Shown here: in pieces, positions 15,585 to 20,714 of the stretch
Position numbering within the stretch: position 1 is the first letter of the stretch
How the letters are laid out: each line of letters starts with the position of its first letter
Source of the DNA: Gammaproteobacteria bacterium
GTDB lineage: Bacteria; Pseudomonadota; Gammaproteobacteria; Steroidobacterales; Rariloculaceae
Direction: 5' to 3'
DNA length: 20,714 nt
Assembly: GCA_004357505.1 (NCBI GenBank)
Contig: SMWC01000144.1
Coordinates: forward strand, 1 to 20,714
Notes under the pieces: generated by a model
Database searches by the model: none
Seen by the model: only the letters and a program-made list of their open reading frames with translations
What the model was told of the DNA's origin: nothing
Translations under genes and position numbers: made by a program

Positions 15585-16297
15585 GGATTCCCGTCCTTAT
15601 TCGTCACAGCCGTTTGTTGATAATGCTCCGCAAGCCGTTCGGCAGGAACACCTAGCAGATAGCGAATTGCCAGGGCGCGATTGGCCAGACTTCTGTGCCA
15701 CCAACCGTCGCGTTCCCAGCGTCGAGCGGCTACCCCTATAGGCAACGCCAGCGCCAGAAAGTGCCCGCGCCTTCTAAGAGTTCGCACCAGGGCTACCTCC
15801 TCGAATAGCGGTTGATGGGTGAAACCACCGGCTTCGAAATAGGCTTTGCGGCGCACGAAAATTCCCTGATCTCCGTACGGGATACCGCCGATTCGAGTGC
15901 GCAGATTGATCAGGCGCTCGAGAAGTGCTTTCCACCACGTACGTTTGCCGAGGAACAGAAAGCGAAAGTAGCCGCCTTCGGCGCCTTGTTCGACGGCCTG
16001 TGAGATTTCGCCCAGACTATCCGAGTGCGGCTCAGCATCGGCATGCAGGAACCAGAGAATATCGGCCGTTGCGTTCTCAGCTCCCCGATCCAGTTGTGTC
16101 CCACGGCACGATAAAGACGCGACATGGCGGCAGTCGTGCTCTAGACAGAGCTTGTGCACTTGCCGGCTAGAGTCGGCTGAGACGACGATCAATTCCGCTG
16201 GCTGCAACGCCCAGCTTCGGGTACGTGCGAGAAGCGCTCGAAGGGCAGTTGTATCCTCTAGAACCGGAATCACGATCGCGATATCCGTAGTCGCCAT
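15581..16297 (-). CDS. TIGR04283-type (arsenosugar biosynthesis-type) glycosyltransferase, GT2 fold
   Basis: This 238-aa protein is a family-2 glycosyltransferase. It starts with the IAIVIPVLEDTTALRALL nucleotide-binding strand and has a HADAE metal-site motif at residues 85-89. It also has the subfamily features GGYFRF, IPYGDQGIFVRRKAYFEAGG, PLFEEVALVRTLRRRG and a C-terminal RYLLGVPAERLAEHY. This pattern matches the TIGR04283 subfamily, named from arsenosugar gene clusters. The GDQGIF block and the small size (about 230 aa) agree. ATG at 16297 is chosen because it has GGAG seven bases upstream and overlaps the oxidoreductase stop (TGATG). GTG at 16318 is less likely. The other arsenosugar-type gene (TIGR04282) is the first gene of the same unit. 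Confidence 0.87.
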   Translation of the reverse strand: MATTDIAIVIPVLEDTTALRALLARTRSWALQPAELIVVSADSSRQVHKLCLEHDCRHVASLSCRGTQLDRGAENATADILWFLHADAEPHSDSLGEISQAVEQGAEGGYFRFLFLGKRTWWKALLERLINLRTRIGGIPYGDQGIFVRRKAYFEAGGFTHQPLFEEVALVRTLRRRGHFLALALPIGVAARRWERDGWWHRSLANRALAIRYLLGVPAERLAEHYQQTAVTNKDGNP

Positions 16298-17763
16298 CAG
16301 GCACTCCAACGAAACCACCGGGCCATGATGCGCTTGGTCCGGGGGGTCAGGCGCGTTCGCCGGTAGCTATCGGCTAGGCGGCGTAGATACTCTGCACGTG
16401 TCGGGTACGGCAGCACGACCTTCCCCAGTCCACCGAGTCCGATGTGGTGGCTCATCGCGATGCAGAGCCCCGCAATTTGCTCTCCGGCATCGTGTCCGAC
16501 GATCGTTGCGCCGAGGATCTTGTCGCCACCCTTGGCCGTCAAAATCTCGACAAAGCCCTCTGTATCGCCTTGTGTCCGGCTGCGATCCAGGTCACCGAAC
16601 TCGACCCGGTAAACATCGAATTCTACCAGTTCTCGGCGCAGCTCCATCTTGCTCCGGCCGACATGCGCCACCTCCGGATCGGTATAGGTACAGTGAGGAA
16701 TGATCAGCCTGTCGGTACTCGCCGTCGGCGCGAACAACGCATTCTGGATGACGATACGGGCCTGGGCATCGGCGTTATGCGTGAATTGCGTCCGGGAGCA
16801 GACGTCACCGGCCGCATAGATTCTGGGGTTGCTGGTTCGCAGACGGCCGTCTACCTTGACCAGTCCTGCCACCGTGTCGACACCGACAACGTTGAGCTTA
16901 AGACCCTCGATATTCGCTCGCCGACCTGCCGCGACCAGAATTTTGTCTGCGCTTACCCGCACGTCGGCGCTGTGCACGGTGACTCCGAATTGGTCGCCGG
17001 AGATACGTAAGACCGGTGCATTCAAATGCAGAGCGACACCGTCTCGCGCCAACGCCTGAGCGACGACTGCGCTCGCCTCCTCTTCCTCGAGCGGTAGGAC
17101 TCGCTCGGCCATCTCAAAGAGCTGGACCTCGATGCCGAGACGAACAAAGGCTTGTGCCATCTCGCAGCCAACGGCGCCCGCGCCGAGAATCGCGAGGCTG
17201 GCAGGCGGCTCTCTGAGATCAAACAGCGTCTCGTTCGTCAGCGGTTCGCACGCAGCGAGTCCTGGAATAGGCGGGACCGCAGCGCGCGCGCCGGTCGCAA
17301 GCACGATACGTCTAGCGCTCAGGCGTTGCTCGCCAACCTCTACGGTCGTGTCGTCAACGAATTCAGCCGAACCTAAGAAGACATCGACACCGCTCCGCGT
17401 ATAGCGTTCTACGGAGTCAACTCGAGAGATATCGGCACGAACTTTGCGCAGCCACTCGAAGCCGGCGTCGAAACTACCCGCGCCACCGGACCGCCGCGTG
17501 AATTCGAGGAGAGCCTTCGAGGGGACGCAGCCGATATTCAGACAGTCGCCGCCCATGGCCTTGTGCTCGATCAGCGCGACTCGGGCGCCCAGTCCCGCGG
17601 CGCCGATCGCCGTAATCAAGCCCGCTGTCCCCGCTCCCAGGACCACGATGTGATAGCGTGCTCTGGGTTCTGGATTCGCATAGCCGGCCGGGAACGTCAG
17701 CTCGCGCCAGATCGCATCATCGTATGCACCGGGGTACGCTGCGTCGTTGGGTTCGAAACTCAA
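16297..17763 (-). CDS. MerA-like FAD-dependent disulfide oxidoreductase
   Basis: This 488-aa class I pyridine nucleotide-disulfide oxidoreductase has an FAD-binding VVLGAGTAGL (residues 40-49) and a redox-active pair Cys74/Cys79 in GGDCLNIGCVPSK. It also has an NAD(P) motif AILGAGAVGCE (191-201), YAAGDV (316-321) and a dimerisation domain. It resembles mercuric reductase and dihydrolipoyl dehydrogenase. However, it lacks the C-terminal Cys-Cys pair that MerA needs for Hg(II). It also has Tyr453 (LPYPTRAE) where lipoamide dehydrogenases carry a catalytic His. The first 36 residues are an extension before the Rossmann fold. The start is TTG at 17763, overlapping the upstream stop and after a GGGGG stretch. 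Pairing with a VTT-type membrane protein is common for this subfamily. The substrate is unknown. Confidence 0.87.
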   Translation of the reverse strand: MSFEPNDAAYPGAYDDAIWRELTFPAGYANPEPRARYHIVVLGAGTAGLITAIGAAGLGARVALIEHKAMGGDCLNIGCVPSKALLEFTRRSGGAGSFDAGFEWLRKVRADISRVDSVERYTRSGVDVFLGSAEFVDDTTVEVGEQRLSARRIVLATGARAAVPPIPGLAACEPLTNETLFDLREPPASLAILGAGAVGCEMAQAFVRLGIEVQLFEMAERVLPLEEEEASAVVAQALARDGVALHLNAPVLRISGDQFGVTVHSADVRVSADKILVAAGRRANIEGLKLNVVGVDTVAGLVKVDGRLRTSNPRIYAAGDVCSRTQFTHNADAQARIVIQNALFAPTASTDRLIIPHCTYTDPEVAHVGRSKMELRRELVEFDVYRVEFGDLDRSRTQGDTEGFVEILTAKGGDKILGATIVGHDAGEQIAGLCIAMSHHIGLGGLGKVVLPYPTRAEYLRRLADSYRRTRLTPRTKRIMARWFRWSA

Positions 17764-18476
17764 GGCACGCCCCCGTGTTCCGCGGATTCACGTGCCAGAT
17801 GCTGCGAGAGTCTGCGAGTCGCGTTGCGGGTAACGACGATCGTCAACAAGACAGTTGCTGCGAGCCCGATGAAGAGCAACGCGCGGCCGACCACGCCGCC
17901 CGGCAGACCTCCGCTCGTCAATGCAGTGAGGTCCTTTGCCACCGAGCCGAAATACGCATAGAGAAGGGTGCCCGGCAGCATGCCGAGCCACGAGGCGAGG
18001 AAGTAATGTCTAAAACGAACGCTCGTCAACGCCAAGCCATAGTTAATGACATTGAACGGAAACAGTGGGGACAGTCTGACCAGTAACACGATCATGAAGC
18101 CCTTTTGCCGGGTTGCGTGATTCAAGGCCTGAAAACGTGGCAAGCCGGCAATTCTCTTTGCTACCCATTCCCGAACGAAAAAACGGCCGACCAGAAATGC
18201 CGCCGACGCGCCGAGGACACTACCGACGGAGGCGAGTACTAAAGCGAGCGGCAAGCCAAAGACGAAGCCGGCAGCCAGCGTCAGAATCGACACCGGAAAA
18301 GCGAGTACCGTCGCGATGATATAGATGGCGACGTAGACGAACCACGCCATGGTCGAATGCGTCTCTGTCCACGTGATGCCGAGTGTTAGCCACTCCGTCA
18401 GCGGCGCCAGCGCGGCGCTCACGAGCATGATCACGATCATCGCGGCCAAAAAGATGGGTTTGGCGTGCTGTCTCAT
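17760..18476 (-). CDS. VTT-domain (TVP38/TMEM64-type, DedA-like) membrane protein
   Basis: This 238-aa protein has about five or six hydrophobic segments. It carries the VTT/SNARE-associated pattern: FPVSILTLAAGFVFGLPLAL, LASVGSVLGASAAFLVGRFF (GR motif at residues 97-98), RLSPLFPFNVINYGLAL (124-140) and ASWLGMLPGTLLYAYFG (151-167). DedA/VTT proteins sit in the inner membrane and some act as lipid scramblases or transporters; the TVP38 branch is poorly defined. ATG at 18476 overlaps the preceding TGA (ATGA) and has AGGAG close upstream. TTG at 18515 would only add a non-membrane tail. It sits between a nucleotidyltransferase-like and a flavin reductase gene, so it may move or anchor the pathway's substrate. 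Confidence 0.88.
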   Translation of the reverse strand: MRQHAKPIFLAAMIVIMLVSAALAPLTEWLTLGITWTETHSTMAWFVYVAIYIIATVLAFPVSILTLAAGFVFGLPLALVLASVGSVLGASAAFLVGRFFVREWVAKRIAGLPRFQALNHATRQKGFMIVLLVRLSPLFPFNVINYGLALTSVRFRHYFLASWLGMLPGTLLYAYFGSVAKDLTALTSGGLPGGVVGRALLFIGLAATVLLTIVVTRNATRRLSQHLARESAEHGGVP

Positions 18477-19171
18477 GAGCTCCTGTTCCAGGCCGCGTTC
18501 GGCTGGTTCAACCAATGGCTGAAAGCGCGCCGTGCGGGTCGCGGGTCCTGTGCCAGGTCGCTACGCGCGGTTAGCAATGCGCTGACCGAGTCGACGTCAG
18601 CGCGGACGTCAAGATTCGCGATCGTCAGGCCGCGCTGGGTGCAAAGACGAGCCAGCTCGGTGTGCAAGCGGACCGTGCTCCAGGGAAGCTCGGCGAGCGC
18701 CGGCCACATCCGACGCGTTCCCATCAGTACGACGCCGCCGTCTGTCGCCGGCCCGAGCACGACATCGTGATGGATCAGGTCGGCGGCGGCTTGCAGTAAG
18801 TAGTCGCGCTCCATGGCAGGACAGTCGGTGCCGACGAAAAGTAGATTCTTCTCTCCGCGGTACCTTAATGTCTCGTCGACATGGTTGATACGTTCGCCCA
18901 GGTTGCTGCCTGTCTGTAGCACACCTGGGTAGGAGCTGCCGAGCTGCCGATCCAGCCATGCAGCGTCTTCGGTCTCGGCCGGCGCGAAATAGACGGGGCC
19001 GGGCCAACTCTGAAGATCCTCCAGCATGCACGCCCACAGGTGTGTCGCTGCGGTCGTCGCAAGCTCGCCGATCTCTTCGGCGAGTCGGCGCTTGGATCTT
19101 GCCGGCGCTTTGAAACAGAGTACTAGGCAGGTCGCGGCCGCGGCGTCCATCTGATTGGAATCTGACATCAT
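18473..19171 (-). CDS. TIGR04282-type DUF2064 nucleotidyltransferase/glycosyltransferase-like protein
   Basis: This 232-aa protein has the features of the DUF2064/TIGR04282 family: LVLCFKAPARSKRRLAEEIG near the N-terminus (a variant of the KAP..G..KTRL nucleotide-binding motif), LLFVGTDCPAM at 111-120, and GPATDGGVVLMG at 130-141. The family has a GT-A/nucleotidyltransferase fold like CofC and MobA and is repeatedly found in arsenosugar-type clusters beside TIGR04283. The TDCP Asp should bind the metal. The frame extends to GTG 19237, but ATG at 19171 (ATGATG) puts the domain right at the N-terminus. No strong ribosome site is visible, so the exact start is uncertain. It is the first gene of the five-gene minus-strand unit and divergent from the ferredoxin. 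Confidence 0.85.
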   Translation of the reverse strand: MMSDSNQMDAAAATCLVLCFKAPARSKRRLAEEIGELATTAATHLWACMLEDLQSWPGPVYFAPAETEDAAWLDRQLGSSYPGVLQTGSNLGERINHVDETLRYRGEKNLLFVGTDCPAMERDYLLQAAADLIHHDVVLGPATDGGVVLMGTRRMWPALAELPWSTVRLHTELARLCTQRGLTIANLDVRADVDSVSALLTARSDLAQDPRPARRAFSHWLNQPNAAWNRSS

Positions 19172-19298
19172 GCTTACTCGGACCGGTTGGCGCGGTGCGG
19201 TGTTACCTCGTACCAGGACGCAGGCCAGACAGCCCACTGACCGATGATAGCGCCTTCGCTGTCAACTGGCGCAAGCGCGTTAATCGCGAGCCTCTTTC

Positions 19299-19307
19299 TG
19301 CTATAGT
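19299..19307 (+). promoter_or_regulatory. Extended -10 promoter for the ferredoxin gene
   Basis: TGCTATAGT gives a TATAGT -10 box (19302-19307) with the extended TGn element. It is 36 bases before the ferredoxin ATG. Only a poor -35 (TTAATC-like) lies upstream, which fits an extended -10 promoter. It lies in the 172-base gap between the two divergent genes. Confidence 0.5.
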
Positions 19308-19343
19308 GCGCCCCGATTTTTCCGAGTGAGGATTAAGATACCG

Positions 19344-19664
19344 ATGGTCAAGCTGGTTATGACGGATCGAGAAGGACAGGTTGTTGACGTTGACGCCCGA
19401 GTCGGTATCTCGGTGATGGAGAACATTCGCGATCTCGACAACAGTGTCGACGCGATTTGCGGGGGGTTGTGTTCGTGTGCGACCTGCCACGTTTTCGTCG
19501 ATCCGGCGTGGGGCGCGAAGCTGCCTCCCCGCAGCAGCGGAGAAGCCCAGCTTCTAGGCGATCTATCCTCTTTCGACGAACACCGGTCCCGGCTGAGCTG
19601 TCAACTCAAATTGACCGAGGAACTCGACGGTCTGGTGCTGACCGTCGCCCCGGAAGCGTTCTAG
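19344..19664 (+). CDS. Adrenodoxin-type [2Fe-2S] ferredoxin
   Basis: This 106-aa ferredoxin has the plant/vertebrate-type beta-grasp fold and four cluster ligands: Cys39, Cys45, Cys48 and Cys86. The CGGLCSCATCHVFVD motif matches adrenodoxin-like ferredoxins (usual CGGSCACATCH), with an additional Cys43 inside the loop. An LSCQL motif carries the last ligand. The conserved C-terminal VAPEAF is as expected. It transfers single electrons, often to P450s, oxygenases or iron-sulfur assembly. No partner oxygenase or dedicated reductase is seen here. ATG at 19344 is chosen over GTG 19326 because the family starts at this point. A GAGGA element lies 11 bases upstream. It appears to be a single-gene unit with its own promoter. 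Confidence 0.92.
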   Translation: MVKLVMTDREGQVVDVDARVGISVMENIRDLDNSVDAICGGLCSCATCHVFVDPAWGAKLPPRSSGEAQLLGDLSSFDEHRSRLSCQLKLTEELDGLVLTVAPEAF

Positions 19665-19755
19665 GCCCGCCAAACGACCACTGGCCACAGCCAGCCGAAG
19701 GCGCCGGTTGTGGTAAGCGCGTAGGCAATCGCGTCGGCCACGCCCGCTGTTTCTC

Positions 19756-19772
19756 TGCACTAATCTGGTGCA
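19756..19772. promoter_or_regulatory. NtrC binding site
   Basis: TGCACTAATCTGGTGCA is a 17-base inverted repeat, with TGCAC and GTGCA arms around seven bases. It matches the enteric NtrC site pattern TGCAC-Y-N5-GGTGCA. Its centre is about 120 bases before the predicted sigma-54 transcription start, a normal enhancer distance. Confidence 0.7.
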
Positions 19773-19826
19773 TCTACGCCCTATTATAGTGCGTTTCCCT
19801 GCTGTAGCCGGACCCGAGTATTTCTG

Positions 19827-19839
19827 CAAGTCATTGAAA
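19827..19839 (-). promoter_or_regulatory. Possible IHF binding site
   Basis: On the minus strand TTTCAATGACTTG matches the IHF consensus WATCAA-N4-TTR with one mismatch. It lies between the NtrC site and the sigma-54 promoter, where a DNA bend would be expected. The match is weak by itself. Confidence 0.3.
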
Positions 19840-19857
19840 ATTATAGAAACTGGCGCT

Positions 19858-19873
19858 TGGCACGGAACCTGCA
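19858..19873 (+). promoter_or_regulatory. Sigma-54 promoter for the porin-glnK operon
   Basis: TGGCACGGAACCTGCA matches the RpoN consensus TGGCACG-N4-TTGCA with one difference (CTGC for TTGC). The invariant GG (19859-19860) and GC (19871-19872) are exactly ten bases apart. Transcription would start near 19884, about 35 bases before the porin ATG. Confidence 0.75.
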
Positions 19874-19918
19874 GTTAGCAATTGACCACTACACATGCGG
19901 CGAAGGAGGAACCCCGCC

Positions 19919-20563
19919 ATGAAGTTACGCCAAACCATAACTCTGATGAGCTTAGGCTGCGTCCCCGCGGTATCGATGGCAGATTTTTCGGCCAATGTCG
20001 GTATGGTGAGCGATTACATCTATCGCGGCAGTTTCCAGTCGGCTTCTTCGGCTTCCGCCGGCCTCGATTATGAGGACGATAACGGGTTCTACATTGGCGT
20101 CTGGGGCGCGGATGTCAGCAACGGCATCGAGACGGACTTCTACTTTGGCTACGGCAGTGAGATTGGGGATTTTACCTGGGGTATCGGTTACACCGGGTAC
20201 TACTACACCGAAAGTAGTTTCGATGACACCTATACCGAGGTGAATCTAAGTCTTGGTTACGGCATGTTCTCATTGGATGTGGCCCTCGGTGACTATGACG
20301 CTTTGGATCCGGCCGACCCTGATAGCTACACGTTTGTTTCCCTGACGTTCGAACTTCCGAATGGCCCGTACTTTACGTACGGTGACTTCGGCGACGAGTT
20401 CACCGGCGACTATTTTGAAGTTGGCTACGGTTTCGACTGGCAGGGGCTCGATCTGTCTATCGCATGGATCACCAGCGACGACTTAGGCGTGAGCCAGGAC
20501 AATCCGCTGGCTGACCAAAGCCTGGTATTCGGTATCAGCAAGTCCTTCGCATTCGGCGACTAG
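19919..20563 (+). CDS. TorF-family putative porin (TIGR02001 type)
   Basis: This 214-aa outer-membrane protein has a signal peptide (LRQTITLMSLGCVPAVSMA, cleavage near MAD) and then alternating aromatic/small beta strands. The TorF/TIGR02001 signature appears directly after the signal: SANVGMVSDYIYRG, then LDYEDDNGFYIGVWGADVSN, then TDFYFGYGSEIGDFTWGIGY. It ends in LVFGISKSFAFG, a terminal strand, though the last residue is Asp rather than Phe. The ATG at 19919 has AAGGAGG nine bases upstream; the earlier ATG at 19895 would contain that ribosome site. It lies directly after the Ntr-type promoter and 25 bases before glnK, so it may pass ammonium or small nitrogen compounds. Substrate not shown by sequence. 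Confidence 0.88.
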   Translation: MKLRQTITLMSLGCVPAVSMADFSANVGMVSDYIYRGSFQSASSASAGLDYEDDNGFYIGVWGADVSNGIETDFYFGYGSEIGDFTWGIGYTGYYYTESSFDDTYTEVNLSLGYGMFSLDVALGDYDALDPADPDSYTFVSLTFELPNGPYFTYGDFGDEFTGDYFEVGYGFDWQGLDLSIAWITSDDLGVSQDNPLADQSLVFGISKSFAFGD

Positions 20564-20588
20564 ACGGATAAGAACAGGAGGCGATGAC

Positions 20589-20714
20589 ATGAAACTCATT
20601 ACAACCATTATCAAACCTTTCAAGCTGGAGGATGTTCGTCAGGCGCTGGCCGAGTCGGGTGTCCAAGGTATGACGGTCACCGAAGTCAAAGGCTTCGGCA
20701 GACAGAAAGGCCAT
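20589..20714 (+). CDS. glnK: Nitrogen regulatory P-II protein GlnK, 5' part
   Basis: The first 42 codons of a P-II signal protein are visible; the right edge cuts it before the T-loop tyrosine. MKLITTIIKPFKLEDVRQAL, GVQGMTVTEVKGFGRQKGH is the usual P-II start, and Leu3 with KPFKLEDVR is closer to GlnK than GlnB. An AGGAGG ribosome site lies seven bases upstream. P-II proteins sense 2-oxoglutarate, ATP and glutamine. GlnK normally controls the ammonium channel AmtB, whose gene probably follows beyond the window. The Ntr-type promoter and porin upstream support the GlnK reading. If a different gene follows, GlnB would be the alternative. Confidence 0.93.
   Translation, partial: MKLITTIIKPFKLEDVRQALAESGVQGMTVTEVKGFGRQKGH

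Noticed and set aside
16297..17763. Annotation as mercuric reductase
   Set aside because: No C-terminal vicinal cysteines, no N-terminal metal-binding domain, and no mer genes nearby.
19172..19298. Promoter for the five-gene minus-strand unit, from a TTGACA on the minus strand near 19258-19263
   Set aside because: The only TATCAT-like box is 10 bases away rather than 16-18, so the pair does not form a credible promoter.
19563..19829. Minus-strand 88-codon open frame between ferredoxin and porin genes
   Set aside because: It overlaps the ferredoxin end and the NtrC site, is Arg/Gly rich and shows no family features.

Overview
The window looks like chromosomal DNA of a moderately GC-rich gammaproteobacterium, probably marine or environmental. 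The clues are a sigma-54/NtrC-type promoter in front of a TorF-type porin and a P-II (glnK) gene, a LemA/M48 pair, an adrenodoxin-type ferredoxin, and paired arsenosugar-type glycosyltransferases. I see no rRNA, tRNA, insertion sequence, phage gene or CRISPR array. Genes are packed tightly, with many ATGA/TGATG stop-start overlaps, so nearly everything falls into five transcription units.

Region 1 (1-3534, minus strand) reads lemA, a large HtpX-like M48 protease with a TerB-like tail, a secreted SYLF-domain protein, and the first 58 codons of a probable MscS-type channel that runs off the left edge. Region 2 (3509-4582, plus) is apbE, divergent from lemA. The two ATG codons share one CATG palindrome.

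Region 3 (4914-14595, plus) is the most interesting part: ten co-directional genes. They encode a thioredoxin-like protein, a secreted 197-aa protein, two very large periplasmic TPR/coiled-coil proteins (642 and 941 aa), a TPR lipoprotein, a secreted 141-aa protein, one TolQ/ExbB-type channel, two different TolR/ExbD-type proteins, and a TonB-like protein with an AgmX/PglI-type C-terminal domain. The one-TolQ plus two-TolR composition, with TPR proteins and an AgmX-type transducer, matches the AglRQS-Glt/Nfs machinery of Myxococcus xanthus (gliding and spore-coat assembly). The first TolR-like protein has Asn where the proton-carrying Asp normally sits, while the second keeps the Asp. This suggests an asymmetric motor with one protonatable stator subunit. 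The cargo or function in this organism is unknown.

Region 4 (19171-14673, minus) is a five-gene unit with overlapping ends: a TIGR04282-type DUF2064 protein, a VTT/TVP38-type membrane protein, a MerA-like flavoprotein disulfide reductase without the mercury-binding C-terminal cysteines, a TIGR04283-type glycosyltransferase, and a radical SAM protein with a second cysteine cluster. It may make or handle an arsenosugar-like or other unusual sugar compound.

Region 5 (19302-20714, plus) holds a [2Fe-2S] ferredoxin with its own extended -10 promoter. It is followed by an NtrC site, a possible IHF site and a sigma-54 promoter driving a TorF-type porin and glnK, which is cut by the right edge. The order suggests that amtB follows outside the window, giving a nitrogen-starvation operon.
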